Assembly: GCA_032433765.1 (NCBI GenBank) | Contig: JAVIAB010000051.1 | Span: 77,802,244 to 77,866,243 of the forward strand | Length of the DNA: 64,000 nucleotides | Source of the DNA: Megaustenia siamemsis | Lineage: Eukaryota > Mollusca > Gastropoda > Stylommatophora > Ariophantidae | Reading direction: 5' to 3' | Shown: piece by piece, positions 12,370 through 25,900 of the stretch | Layout: every line of letters starts with the position of its first letter | Numbering within the stretch: position 1 is the first letter of the stretch | The notes under the pieces: model-generated | What the model was told of the DNA's origin: nothing | The model's input: only the letters and a program-made list of their open reading frames with translations | Database searches by the model: none | Made by a program: the position numbers and the translations under genes

Positions 12370-15300
12370 TTAGGTTAAGTTAAGTTTTAAGTTTAAGTTA
12401 AGTTGAGTTTTAAGTTTAAATTAATTTGAGTTTTAAGTTTAAATTAAGTTGAGTTTTAAGTTTAAGTTTAGTTGAGTTTAAGTTTAAGTAAGTTAAGTTA
12501 AGTTAATTTATAAGTTTAATTTAAGCTAATTTTTTAGTTTTAGATAAGTTAAGTTTACAGTTTAAGTTAAGTTTTAAGTTTACGTTAATTTAATTTAAGT
12601 TTGAAATTTAAGTTAAACAGATTTAAGTTTAAGTTAAGTTAAGTTTTAAGTTGAAGTTAATTTAAGTTTAAGTAAAGTTAAATTTTAAGTTAAGTTAAGT
12701 TTAAGTTAAGTTAAGTTTATGTTTAAGTTAAGTTAAGTTTTAAGTTTAAGTAAGTTAAGTTTTATGTTTAAGTAAATTTTAAGTTAAGTTAATTTAAGTT
12801 GAAGTTAAGTTTTACGTTTACGTTAAGTTAAGTCTTAAGTTTAAGTTAAGTTAAGTTTTAAGTTTAAATTAAGTTAAGTTTTAAGTTTAATTTATGTTGT
12901 GTTTTAAGTTTTAGTAATGTTGTGTTTTAAGTTTAAGTTAAGTTGATTTTTAAGTTTAAGTTAAGTTTTAAGTTTAAGTTAAGTTATGTTTTAAGTTAAA
13001 GTTAAGTTACGTTTTAAGTTTAAGTTGAGTTTTAAGTTTAAGTTTAAGATAAGTTTTAAGTTAAGTTAAGTAATGTTTTATGTTTAATTTAAGTTAAGCT
13101 TTAAGTTTAAGTTAAGTTTAAAGTATAAGTTAAGTTAATTTTTAAGTTATGTTTTAAATTTAAATTAAGTTAATTTTTAAGTTTATGTTAAGTTTTAAGT
13201 TTAGGTTAAGTTAAGTGCTAAGTTAAAGTTAAGTTACGTTTTAAGTTTAAGTTGAGTTTAAGTTTAAGATAAGTTTTAAGTTTAAGTTAAGTCAAGTTAA
13301 GTTAAGTTTTAAGGAAAGTTAAATTTTAAGTTAAGTTAAGTTTAAGTTAATTTAAGTTTATGTTTAAGTTAAGTTAAGTTTTATGTTTAAGTTAAGTTTA
13401 AGTTAAGTTAAATTTTAAGTTGAAGTTAAGTTTTACGTTTACGTTAAGTTAAGTCTTAAGTTTAAGCTAAGTTAAGTTTTAAGTTTAAGTTAAGTTAAGT
13501 TTTAAGTTTAAGTTAAGTTCTGTTTAAAACTTTAGTAATGTTGTGTTTTAAGTTTAAGTTAAGTTGATTTTTATGTTTAAGTTAAGTTATGTTTTAAGTT
13601 AAAGTAAAGTTACGTTTTAAGTTTAAGTTGAGTTTTAAGTTTAAGTTTAAGATAAGTTTTAAGTTTAAGTTATGTAAAGTTTTATGTTTAATTTAAGTTA
13701 AGCTTTAGGTTTAAGTTAAGTTTAAAGTATATGTTAAGTTAATTTTTAAGTTAAATTAATTTTTAAGTTAAGTTATGTTTTAAATTTAAATTAAGTTAAT
13801 TTTTAAGTTTATGTTAAGTTTTAAGTAAGGGTAAGTTAAGAGCTAAGTTAAAGTTAAGTTACGTTTTAAGTTTAAGATAAGTTTTAAGTTTAAGTTAAGT
13901 CAAGTTAAGTTAAGTTTTAAGGAAAGTTAAATTTTAAGTTAAGTTAAGTATAAGTTAAGTTAAGTTTATGTTTAAGTTAAGTTTTAAGTTTACGTTAAGT
14001 TTAAGTTTAGTTAGGTTTTAAGTTTAAGTTAAGTTTAAGTTAAGTTTTAAGTTTACGTTAAGTTAAGTCTTAAGTTTAAGTTAAGTTAAGTCTTAAGTTT
14101 AAGTTAAGTTAAGTTTTAAGTTTAAGTTAAGTTAAGTTTTAAGTAAAGTTAAATTTTAAGTTAAGTTAAGTTTAAGTTAAGTTGATTTTATGTTTAAGTT
14201 AAGTTATGTTTTAAGTTAAAGTAAAGTTACGTTTTAAGTTTAAGTTGAGTTTTAAGTTTAAGTTTAAGATAAGTTTTAAGTTTAAGTTATGTAAAGTTTT
14301 ATGTTTAATTTAAGTTAAGCTTTAGGTTTAAGTTAAGTTTAAAGTATATGTTAAGTTAATTTTTAAGTTAAATTAATTTTTAAGTTAAGTTATGTTTTAA
14401 ATTTAAATAAGTTAATTTTTAAGTTTTTGTTAAGTTTTAAGTAAGGGTAAGTTAAGAGCTAAGTTAAAGTTAAGTTACGTTTTAAGTTTAAGATAAGTTT
14501 TAAGTTTAAGTTAAGTCAAGTTAAGTTAAGTTTTAAGGAAAGTTAAATTTAAGTTAAGTTAAGTATAAGTTAAGTTAAGTTTATGTTTAAGTTAAGTTTT
14601 AAGTTTACGTTAAGTTTAAGTTTAGTTAGGTTTTAAGTTTAAGTTAAGTTTAAGTTAAGTTTTAAGTTTACGTTAAGTTAAGTCTTAAGTTTAAGTTAAG
14701 TTAAGTCTTAAGTTTAAGTTAAGTTTTAAGTTTAAGTTAAGTTAAGTTAAGTTTTAAGTAAAGTTAAATTTTAAGTTAAGTTAAGTTTAAGTTAAGTTAA
14801 GTTTAAGATTAAGTTAAGTTAAGTTTTAAGATTAAGTTAAGTTAAATTTTAAGTATAAGTTAAGTTTTAAGTTTAAGTTAAGTTAAATTTTAAGTTTAAA
14901 TTAAGTTGTGTTTTAAGTTTTAATAATGTTGCATTTAAAGTTTAAGTTAAGTTGAATTTTAAGTTTAAGTTAAGTTTTAAGCTTAAGTTAAGTTACGTTA
15001 AGGTAATTCATAAGTTTAATTTAAGCTAATTTTTAGTTTTAGATAAGTTAAGTTTTAAGTTTAAGTTAAGTTCTAAGTTTACGTTAATTTAATTTAAGTT
15101 TTAGGTTTAAGTTAAACAGATTTAAGTTTAAGTTAAGTTAAGTTTTAAGTTTAAGTTAAGTTAAGTTTATGTTTAAGTTTAAGTTAAGTTTTAAGTTTAA
15201 GATAAGTTTTAAGTTTAAGTTAAGTTTAAGTTTAAGTTAAGTCAAGTTTTAAGTTTTAGTAATGTTGTGTTTTAAGTTTAAGATAAGTTGATTTATAAGT

Positions 15301-16600
15301 TTAAGTTAAGTTTTAATTTTAAGTTAAGTTAAGTTGAGTTTTAAGTTTAAATTAATTTGAGTATTAAGTTTAAATTAAGTTGAGTTTTAAGTTTAAGTTA
15401 AGTTACGTTTTAAGTTTAAGTTGAGTTTTAAGTTTAAGATAAGTTTTAAGTTTAAGTTAAGTCAAGTTAAGTTAAGTTTTAAGGAAAGTTAAATTTTAAG
15501 TTAAGTTAAGTATATGTTAAGTTAAGTTATGTTTAAGATAAGTTTTAAGTTTACGTTAAGTTTAAGTTAAGTTAAGTTTAAAGTTTAAGTTAAGTTTTAA
15601 GTTTAAGTTAAGTCAAGTTAAGTTAAGTTTTAAGGAAAGTTAAATTTTAAGTTAAGTTAAGTATGAGGTAAGTTAAGTTTATGTTTAAGTTAAGTTTTAA
15701 GTTTACGTTAAGTTTAAGTTAAGTTTAAAGTTTAAGTTAAGTTTTACGTTAACGTTAAGTTAAGTCTTAAGTTTGAGTTAAGTGAAGTTTTATGTTTAAT
15801 TTAAGTTAAGTTTAATTTTAAGTTAAGTTTTAAATTTTAAGTTAAGTTTTAATTTTAAGTTAAGTTGAGTTTTAAGTTTAAGTTAAGTTGAGTTTTAAGT
15901 GTAAGTTAAGTTAAGTTTTAAGTTTAAGTTAAGTTTGACGTTTACGTTAAGTTAAGTCTTAAGTTTAAGTTAAGTTAAGTCTTAAGTTTAAGTTAAATTA
16001 AGTTTCAAGTTTAAGTTAAGTTAAGTTTCAAGTTTAAGTTAAGTTAAGTTTTAAGTTTAAGTTAAGTTAAGTTTTAAGTTTAAGTTAAGTTAAGTTTTAC
16101 GTTAAGTTGTGTTTAAGTTTTAGTAATGTTGTGTTTTAAGTTTAGTAATGTTGTGTTTTAAGTTTAAGTTAAGTTGATTTTTATGTTTAAGTAAGTTTTA
16201 AGTTTAAGTTAAGTTAAGCTTTAAGTTTAAGTTAAGTTAAGTTTAAGTTAAGTTTAAGTTTAAGTTAAGTCAAGTTTTAAGTTTAAGTTAAGTTAAGTTT
16301 TATGTTTAAATTAAGTTAAGTTTATGTTCAAGTTAAGTTAAGTTTTAAGCTTAGGTTAAGTTACGTTTAAGTTTAAGTTAAGTTGAGTTTTAAGTTTAAA
16401 TTAATTTGAGTTTTAAGTTTAAATTAAGTTGAGTTTTAAGTTTAAGTTAAGTTACGTTTTAAGTTTAAGTTGAGTTTTAAGTTTAAGATAAGTTTAAGTT
16501 TAAGTTAAGTCAAGTTAAGTAAGTTTTAAGGAAAGTTAAATTTTAATTTAAGTTAAGTATATGTTAAGTTAAGTTTATGTTAAGATAAGTTTTAAGTTTA
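12370..16600. repeat. Higher-order satellite block, copy 1
   Basis: The order of rare variants matches 18665-22900 at an offset of 6,287-6,294 bp in its first half and about 6,222-6,260 bp in its second. Markers: TTTACAG at 12554 and 18848; AAACAG at 12615 and 18908; GTTCTGTTTAAAAC at 13517 and 19809; TAATAATGTTG at 14921 and 21208; ATTCATAAG at 15006 and 21293. The offset falls by about 65 bp after 15.15 kb, showing a deletion in the second copy. Confidence 0.8.
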
Positions 16601-18664
16601 CGTTAAGTTTAAGTTAAGTTTAAAGTTTAAGTTAAGTTTTAAGTTTAAGTTAAGTCAAGTTAAGTTAAGTTTAAAGGAAAGTTAAATTTTAAGTTAAGTT
16701 AAGTAAGTATAAGTTAAGTTAAGTTAAGTTTAAAGTTTAAGTTAAGTTTTACGTTAACGTTAAGTTAAGTCTTAAGTTTAAGTTAAGTGAAGTTTATGTT
16801 AAGTTAAGTTAAGTTTTATGTTTAAGTTAAGTTTAAGTTTAAGTTAAGTTTTAAGTTTAAGTTAAGTTTAAGTAAGTTAAGTTAAGTTTAAAGTTTAAGT
16901 TAAGTTTTACGTTAACGTTAAGTTAAGTCTTAAGTTTAAGTTAAGTGAAGTTTTATGTTTAAGTTAAGTTAAGTTTTAAGTTTAAGTTAAGTTTAAGTTT
17001 AAGTTAAGTTTTAAGTTTAAGTTAAGTCAAGTTTTAAGTTTAAGTTAAGTTAAGTTTTATGTTTAAATTAAGTTAAGTTTTATGTTCAAGTTAAGTTAAG
17101 TTTTAAGTTTAGGTTAAGTTAAGTTTTAAGTTTAAGTTAAGTTGAGTTTTAAGTTTAAATTAATTTGAGTTTTAAGTTTAAATTAAGTTGAGTTTTAAGT
17201 TTAAGTTAAGTTGAGTTTAAGTTTAAGTAAGTTAAGTTAATTTATAAGTTTAATTTAAGCTAATTTTTAGTTTTAGATAAGTTAAGTTTTAAGTTGAAGT
17301 TAATTTAAGTTTAAGTAAAGTTAAATTTTAAGTTAAGTTTAAGTTAAGTTAAGTTATGTTTAAGTTAAGTTAAGTTTTAAGTTTAAGTAAGTTAAGTTTT
17401 ATGTTTAAGTAAATTTTAAGTTAAGTTAATTTAAGTTGAAGTTAAGTTTTACGTTTACGTTAAGTTAAGTCTTAAGTTAAGTTAAGTTAAGTTTTAAGTT
17501 TAAATTAAGTTAAGTTTTAAGTTTAATTTATGTTGTGTTTTAAGTTTTAGTAATGTTGTGTTTTAAGTTTAAGTTAAGTGATTTTTAAGTTTAAGTTAAG
17601 TTTTAAGTTTAAGTTAAGTTATGTTTTAAGTTAAAGTTAAGTTACGTTTTAAGTTTAAGTTGAGTTTTAAGTTTAAGTTTAAGATAAGTTTTAAGTAAGT
17701 TAAGTAATGTTTTATGTTTAATTTAAGTTAAGCTTTAAGTTTAAGTTAAGTTTAAAGTATAAGTTAAGTTAATTTTTAAGTTAAGTTATGTTTTAAATTT
17801 AAATTAAGTTAATTTTTAAGTTTATGTTAAGTTTTAAGTTTAGGTTAAGTTAAGTGCTAAGTTAAAGTTAAGTTACGTTTTAAGTTTAAGTTGAGTTAAG
17901 TTTAAGATAAGTTTTAAGTTTAAGTTAAGTCAAGTTAAGTTAAGTTTAAGGAAAGTTAAATTTTAAGTTAAGTTAAGTTTAAGTTAATTTAAGTTTATGT
18001 TTAAGTTAAGTTAAGTTTTATGTTTAAGTTAAGTTAAGTTAAGTTAAATTTTAAGTTGAAGTTAAGTTTTACGTTTACGTTAAGTTAAGTCTTAAGTTTA
18101 AGTTAAGTTACGTTTTAAGTTTAAGTTGAGTTTTAAGTTTAAGATAAGTTTTAAGTTTAAGTTAAGTCAAGTTAAGTTAAGTTTTAAGGAAAGTTAAATT
18201 TTAATTTAAGTTAAGTATATGTTAAGTTAAGTTTATGTTTAAGATAAGTTTTAAGTTTACGTTAAGTTTAAGTTAAGTTAAGTTTAAAGTTTAAGTTAAG
18301 TTTTAAGTTTAAGTTAAGTCAAGTTAAGTAAGTTTTAAGGAAAGTTAAATTTAAGTTAAGTTAAGTATAAGTTAAGTTAAGTTTATGTTTAAGTTAAGTT
18401 TTAAGTTTACGTTTAGTTTAAGTTAAGTTAAGTTAAGTTAAGTTTAAAGTTTAAGTTAAGTTTTACGTTAACGTTAAGTTAAGTCTTAAGTTTAAGTTAA
18501 GTGAAGTTTTATGTTTAAGTTAAGTTAAGTTTTAAGTTTAAGTTAAGTTTAAGTTTAAGTTAAGTTTAAGTTTAAGTTAAGTCAAGTTTTAAGTTTAAGT
18601 TAAGTTAAGTTTTATGTTTAAATTAAGTTAAGTTTTATGTTCAAGTTAAGTTAAGTTTTAAGTT

Positions 18665-21600
18665 TAGGTTAAGTTAAGTTTTAAGTTTAAGTTAAGTTGA
18701 GTTTTAAGTTTAAATTAATTTGAGTTTTAAGTTTAAATTAAGTTGAGTTTTAAGTTTAAGTTAAGTTGAGTTTAAGTTTAAGTAAGTTAAGTTAAGTTAA
18801 TTTATAAGTTTAATTTAAGCTAATTTTTTAGTTTTAGATAAGTTAAGTTTACAGTTTAAGTTAAGTTTAAGTTTACGTTAATTTAATTTAAGTTTGAAAT
18901 TTAAGTTAAACAGATTAAGTTAAGTTAAGTTAAGTTTTAAGTTGAAGTTAATTTAAGTTTAAGTAAAGTTAAATTTTAAGTTAAGTTAAGTTTAAGTTAA
19001 GTTAAGTTTATGTTTAAGTTAAGTTAAGTTTTAAGTTTAAGTAAGTTAAGTTTTATGTTTAAGTAAATTTTAAGTTAAGTTAATTTAAGTTGAAGTTAAG
19101 TTTTACGTTTACGTTAAGTTAAGTCTTAAGTTTAAGTTAAGTTAAGTTTTAAGTTTAAATTAAGTTAAGTTTTAATTTTAATTTATGTTGTGTTTTAAGT
19201 TTTAGTAATGTTGTGTTTTAAGTTTAAGTTAAGTTGATTTTTAAGTTTAAGTTAAGTTTTAAGTTTAAGTTAAGTTATGTTTTAAGTTAAAGTTAAGTTA
19301 CGTTTTAAGTTTAAGTTGAGTTTTAAGTTTAAGTTTAAGATAAGTTTTAAGTTAAGTTAAGTAATGTTTTATGTTTATTTAAGTTAAGCTTTAAGTTTAA
19401 GTTAAGTTTAAAGTATAAGTTAAGTTAATTTTAAGTTAAGTTATGTTTTAAATTTAAATTAAGTTAATTTTAAGTTTATGTTAAGTTTTAAGTTTAGGTT
19501 AAGTTAAGTGCTAAGTTAAAGTTAAGTTACGTTTTAAGTTTAAGTTGAGTTTAAGTTTAAGATAAGTTTTAAGTTTAAGTTAAGTCAAGTTAAGTTAAGT
19601 TTTAAGGAAAGTTAAATTTTAAGTTAAGTTAAGTTTAAGTTAATTTAAGTTTATGTTTAAGTTAAGTTAAGTTTTATGTTAAGTTAAGTTTAAGTTAAGT
19701 TAAATTTTAAGTTGAAGTTAAGTTTTACGTTTACGTTAAGTTAAGTCTTAAGTTTAAGTTAAGTTAAGTTTTAAGTTTAAGTTAAGTTAAGTTTTAAGTT
19801 TAAGTTAAGTTCTGTTTAAAACTTTAGTAATGTTGTGTTTTAAGTTTAAGTTAAGTTGATTTTTATGTTTAAGTTAAGTTATGTTTTAAGTTAAAGTAAA
19901 GTTACGTTTTAAGTTTAAGTTGAGTTTTAAGTTTAAGTTTAAGATAAGTTTTAAGTTTAAGTTATGTAAAGTTTTATGTTTAATTTAAGTTAAGCTTTAG
20001 GTTTAAGTTAAGTTTAAAGTATATGTTAAGTTAATTTTTAAGTTAAATTAATTTTTAAGTTAAGTTATGTTTTAAATTTAAATTAAGTTAATTTTTAAGT
20101 TTATGTTAAGTTTTAAGTAAGGGTAAGTTAAGAGCTAAGTTAAAGTTAAGTTACGTTTTAAGTTTAAGATAAGTTTTAAGTTTAAGTTAAGTCAAGTTAA
20201 GTTAAGTTTTAAGAAAGTTAAATTTTAAGTTAAGTTAAGTATAAGTTAAGTTAAGTTTATGTTTAAGTTAAGTTTTAAGTTACGTTAAGTTTAAGTTTAG
20301 TTAGGTTTTAAGTTTAAGTTAAGTTAAGTTAAGTTTTAAGTTTACGTTAAGTTAAGTCTTAAGTTTAATTAAGTTAAGTCTTAAGTTTAAGTTAAGTTTT
20401 AAGTTTAAGTTAAGTTAAGTTAAGTTTTAAGTAAAGTTAAATTTTAAGTTAAGTTAAGTTTAAGTTAAGTTGATTTTTATGTTTAAAGTTAAGTTATGTT
20501 TAAGTTAAAGTAAAGTTACGTTTTAAGTTTAAGTTGAGTTTTAAGTTTAAGTTTAAGATAAGTTTTAAGTTTAAGTTATGTAAAGTTTTATGTTTAATTT
20601 AAGTTAAGCTTTAGGTTTAAGTTAAGTTTAAAGTATATGTTAAGTTAATTTTTAAGTTAAATTAATTTTAAGTTAAGTTGTTTTAAATTTAAATTAAGTT
20701 AATTTTAAGTTTTGTTAAGTTTTAAGTAAGGGTAAGTTAAGAGCTAGTTAAAGTTAAGTTACGTTTTAAGTTTAAGATAAGTTTTAAGTTTAAGTTAAGT
20801 CAAGTTAAGTTAAGTTTTAAGGAAAGTTAAATTTTAAGTTAAGTTAAGTATAAGTTAAGTTAAGTTTATGTTTAAGTTAAGTTTTAAGTTTACGTTAAGT
20901 TTAAGTTTAGTTAGTTTAAGTTTAAGTTAAGTTTAAGTTAAGTTTAAGTTTACGTTAAGTTAAGTCTTAAGTTTAAGTTAAGTTAAGTCTTAAGTTTAAG
21001 TTAAGTTAAGTTTTAAGTTTAAGTTAAGTTAAGTTAAGTTTTAAGTAAAGTTAAATTTTAAGTTAAGTTAAGTTTAAGTTAAGTTAAGTTTAAGATTAAG
21101 TTAAGTTAAGTTTTAAGATTAAGTTAAGTTAAATTTTAAGTATAAGTTAAGTTTTAAGTTTAAGTTAAGTTAAAATTTTAAGTTTAAATTAAGTTGTGTT
21201 TAAGTTTTAATAATGTTGTGTTTAAAGTTTAAGTTAAGTTGAATTTTAAGTTTAAGTTAAGTTTTAAGCTTAAGTTAAGTTACGTTAAGGTAATTCATAA
21301 GTTTAATTTAAGCTAATTTTTAGTTTTAGATAAGTTAAGTTTTAAGTTTAAGTTAAGTTCTAAGTTTACGTTAATTTAATTTAAGTTTAGGTTTAAGTTA
21401 AACAGATTTAAGTTTAAGTTAAGTTAAGTTTTAAGTTTAAGTTAAGTTTTAAGTTTAAGTTAAGTCAAGTTTTAAGTTTTAGTAATGTTGTGTTTAAGTT
21501 TAAGATAAGTTGATTTATAAGTTTAAGTTAAGTTTTAATTTTAAGTTAAGTTAAGTTGAGTTTTAAGTTTAAATTAATTTGAGTATTAAGTTTAAATTAA

Positions 21601-22900
21601 GTTGAGTTTTAAGTTTAAGTTAAGTTACGTTTTAAGTTTAAGTTGAGTTTTAAGTTTAAGATAAGTTTTAAGTTTAAGTTAAGTCAAGTTAAGTTAAGTT
21701 TTAAGGAAAGTTAAATTTAAGTTAAGTTAAGTATATGTTAAGTTAAGTTTATGTTTAAGATAAGTTTTAAGTTTACGTTAAGTTTAAGTTAAGTTAAGTT
21801 TAAAGTTTAAGTTAAGTTTTAAGTTTAAGTTAAGTCAAGTTAAGTTAAGTTTTAGGAAAGTTAAATTTTAAGTTAAGTTAAGTATGAGAAAGTTAAGTTT
21901 ATGTTTAAGTTAAGTTTTAAGTTTACGTTAAGTTTAAGTTAAGTTTAAAGTTTAAGTTAAGTTTTACGTTAACGTTAAGTTAAGTCTTAAGTTTGAGTTA
22001 AGTGAAGTTTATGTTTAATTTAAGTTAAGTTTAATTTTAAGTTAAGTTTTAAATTTTAAGTTAAGTTTAATTTTAAGTTAAGTTGAGTTTTAAGTTTAAG
22101 TTAAGTTGAGTTTTAAGTGTAAGTTAAGTTAAGTTTTAAGTTTAAGTTTAGTTAGGTTTTAAGTTTAAGTTAGTTTTAAGTTTAAGTTAAGTTGACGTTT
22201 ACGTTAAGTTAAGTCTTCTTAATTTAAGTTAAGTTAAGTCTTAAGTTTAAGTTAAGTTAAGTTTCAAGTTAAGTTAAGTTAAGTTTCAAGTTTAAGTTAA
22301 GTTAAGTTTTAAGTTTAAGTTAAGTTAAGTTTTAAGTTTAAGTTAAGTTAAGTTTTACGTTTAAGTTGTGTTTTAAGTTTAGTAATGTTGTGTTTTAAGT
22401 TTAGTAATGTTGTGTTTTAAGTTTAAGTTAAGTTGATTTTTATTGTTTAAGTTAAGTTTTAAGTTTAAGTTAAGTTAAGCTTAAGTTTAAGTTAAGTTTA
22501 AGTTTAAGTTAAGTTTTAAGTTTAAGTTTAGTCAAGTTTTAAGTTTAAGTTAAGTTAAGTTTTATGTTAAATTAAGTTAAGTTTATGTTCAAGTTAAGTT
22601 AAGTTTTAAGCTTAGGTTAAGTTAAGTTTTAAGTTTAAGTTAAGTTGAGTTTTAAGTTTAAATTAATTTGAGTTTAAGATTAAATTAAGTTGAGTTTAAG
22701 TTTAAGTAAGTTACGTTTTAAGTTTAAGTTGAGTTTTAAGTTTAAGATAAGTTTTAAGTTTAAGTTAAGTCAAGTTAAGTTAAGTTTTAGGAAAGTTAAA
22801 TTTTAATTTAAGTTAAGTATATGTTAAGTTAAGTTTATGTTTAAGATAAGTTTTAAGTTTACGTTAAGTTTAAGTTAAGTTAAGTTTAAAGTTTAAGTTA
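18665..22900. repeat. Higher-order satellite block, copy 2
   Basis: Partner of 12370-16600 (markers given there). Its first kilobase also matches 17110-18100, for example TTTAGGTTAAGTTAAG at about 12369, 17109 and 18664, so at least three copies of that sub-block exist. Confidence 0.8.
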
Positions 22901-25900
22901 AGTTTTAAGTTTAAGTTAAGTCAAGTTAAGTTAAGTTTAAAGGAAAGTTAAATTTTAAGTTAAGTTAAGTATAAGTTAAGTTAAGTTTATGTTAAGTTAA
23001 GTTTTAAGTTTACGTTAAGGTTTACGTTAAGTTTAAGTTAAGTTTAAGTTAAGTTTAAAGTTTAAGTTAAGTTTTACGTTAACGTTAAGTTAAGTCTTAA
23101 GTTTAAGTTAAGTGAAGTTTTATGTTTAATTTAAGTTAAGTTTAATTTTAAATTAAGTTTTAAATTTTAAGTTAAGTTTTAATTTTAAGTTAAGTTGAGT
23201 TTTAAGTTTAAGTTAAGTTGAGTTTTAAGTTTAAGTTAAGTTTAGTTTTAAGTTAAGTAAGTTAAGTTAAGTTAATTTATAAGTTTAATTTAAGCTAATT
23301 TTTTAGTTTTAGATAAGTTAAGTTTTCAGTTTAAGTTAAGTTTTAAGTTTACGTTAATTTAATGTTAAGTTAAATTTTAAGTTGAAGTTAAGTTTTACGT
23401 TTACGTTAAGTTAAGTCTTAAGTTTAAGTTAAGTTAAGTTTTAAGGAAAGTTAAATTTTAAGTTAAGTTAAGTATAAGTTAAGTTAAGTTTATGTTAAGT
23501 TAAGTTTTTAAGTTTACGTTAAGTTTAAGTTAAGTTAAGTTTAAAGTTTAAGTTAAGTTTTACGTTAACGTTAAGTTAAGTCTTAAGTTTAAGTTTAAGT
23601 TAAGTTTTAAATTTTAAGTTAAGTTAAGTTTTAAGTTTAAGTTTAGTTAGTTTTAAGTTTAAGTTAAGTTTAAGTTAAGTTTTACGTTTACGTTAAGTTA
23701 AGTCTTAAGTTTAAGTTAAGTTAAGTCTTAAGTTTAAGTTAAGTTTAGTTTTAAGTTTAAGTTAAGTTAAGTTAAGTTTTAAGTAAAGTTAAATTTTAAG
23801 TTGAGTTAAGTTTAAGTTAAGTTAAGTTTAAGATTAAGTTAAGTTAATTTTTAAGATTAAGTTAAGTTAAATTTTAAGTATAAGTTAAGTTTTAAGTTAA
23901 GTTAAGTTAAATTTTAAGTTTAAATTAAGTTGTGTTTTAAGTTTTAGTAATGTTGTGTTTTAAGTTAAGTTAAGTTGAATTTTAAGTTTAAGTTAAGTTT
24001 TAAGCTTAAGTTAAGTTACGTTAAGTTAAATCATAATTTTAATTTAAGCTAGTTTTTAGTTTTAGATAAGTTAAGTTTTAAGTTTAAGTTAAGTTCTAAG
24101 TTTACGTTAATTTAATTTAAGTTTTAGGTTTAAGTTAAACAGGTTTAAGTTAAGTTAGTTTTAAGTTTAAGTTAAGTTAAGATAAGTTTTAAGTAAAGTT
24201 AAATTTTAAGTTAAGTTAAGTTTAAGTTAAGTTAAGTTTATGATTAAATTAAGTTAAGTTTTAAGTTTAAGTTAAGTTTTAAGTTTAAGGTAAGTTTAAG
24301 TTAAGTTAAGTTTTAAGTTTAAGTTAAGATTTACGTTAAGTTAAGTTTAAGTTTAAGTTAAGTTTTACATTAACGTTAAGTTAAGTCTTAAGTTTAAGTT
24401 AAGTTAAGTTTTATGTTTAAATTTAAGTTAAGTTATAAGTTTAAGTTAAGTTGTGTTTTAACTTTAGTAATGTTGTGTTTTAAGTTTAAGTTAAGTTAAG
24501 TTTTAAGTTTAAGTTAAGTTAAGTTTTAAGTTTAAGTTTAAGTTTAGTTAAGTTAAGTTAAATTTTAAGTATAAGTTAAGTTTTAAGTTTAATTTAGTTA
24601 AGTTTTAAGTTTAAATAAGTTTTGTTTTAAGTTTAAATTAAGTTGTGTTTTAACTTTTAGTAACGTTGTGTTTTAAGTTTAATTTACGTTGATTTTTAAG
24701 TTTAAGTTAAGTTAAGTTTTAAGTTTAAGTTTAAGTTTAGTTAAGTTAAGTTAAATTTTAAGTATAAGTTAAGTTTTAAGTTTAAATTAAGTTGAGTTTT
24801 AAGTTTAAATTAAGTTGATTTTCAAGTTTAGTTAAGTTAATTTATAAGTTTAATTTAATCTAATTTTTAGTTTAGATAAGTTAAGTTTAAGTTTAAGTTA
24901 AGTTTTAAGTTTACGTTAATTTAATTTAAGTTTTAAGTTTAAGTTTAAACAGATTTAAGTATAAGTTAAGTTAAGTTTTAAGTTTAACTTAAGTTAAGTT
25001 TTAAGTAAAGTTAAATTTTAAGTTCAGTTTAAGTTAAGTTAAGTTTATGTTTAAGTTAAATTAAGTTGAGTTTTAAGTTAAGTTAAGTTGAGATTTAAGT
25101 TTAAGTTAAGTTAAGTTTTATGTTTAAGATGAAATAAATTTAAGTTTAAGTTAAGTTAGGTTAAGTTAATTTTAAGTTTAAGTTAAGTTGAGTTTTAAGT
25201 TTAAGTTAAGTTAAGATTTACTTTTAAATTAAGTTAAGTTTTAAGTTAAGTTAAATTTTAAGTTAAGTTTAAGTTAAGTTCAGTTTATGTTTAAGTTAAG
25301 TTAAATTTTAAGTTTAAGTTAAGTTTTAAGTTTAAGTTAAGTTAAGTTAAGTTTTATGTTCAAGTTAATTAAAGTTTAAAGTTTAAATTAAGTTGTGTTG
25401 AGAAATAAGTTTAAATTAAGTTGAGTTTTAAGTTTAAGTTAAGTTAAGTTTTAAGTTTAAGATGAATTACATTTTAAGTTTAAGTTAAATTAGGTTAAGT
25501 TAATTTTTAAGTTTAATTTAAGCTATTTTTTAAGTTTAAGATAAGTTAAGTTTTAAGTTTAAGTCAAGTTTTAAGTTTACGTTAAATTAAGTTAAGTTTT
25601 AAGTTTAACTTAAACAGATTTAAGTTTAAGTTAAGTTAAGTTTTAAGTTTAAGTTAAGTTGAGTTTTAAGTAAAGTTAAATTTTAAGTTAAGTTTATGTT
25701 TAAGTTAAGTTAAGTTTAATTTAAGTTGGATTTTAAGTTTTAGTAATGTTGTGTTTTAAGTTTAAGTTAAGTTAAGTTTAAATTTAAGTTAAGTTATAAG
25801 TTTAAGTTAAGTTTTAAGTTTAAGTTAAGTTAAGTTTAAGTTCAGTTGGATTTTAAGCATTAGTATTGTTGTGTTTTAAGTTTAAGTTAACTTAAGTTTT

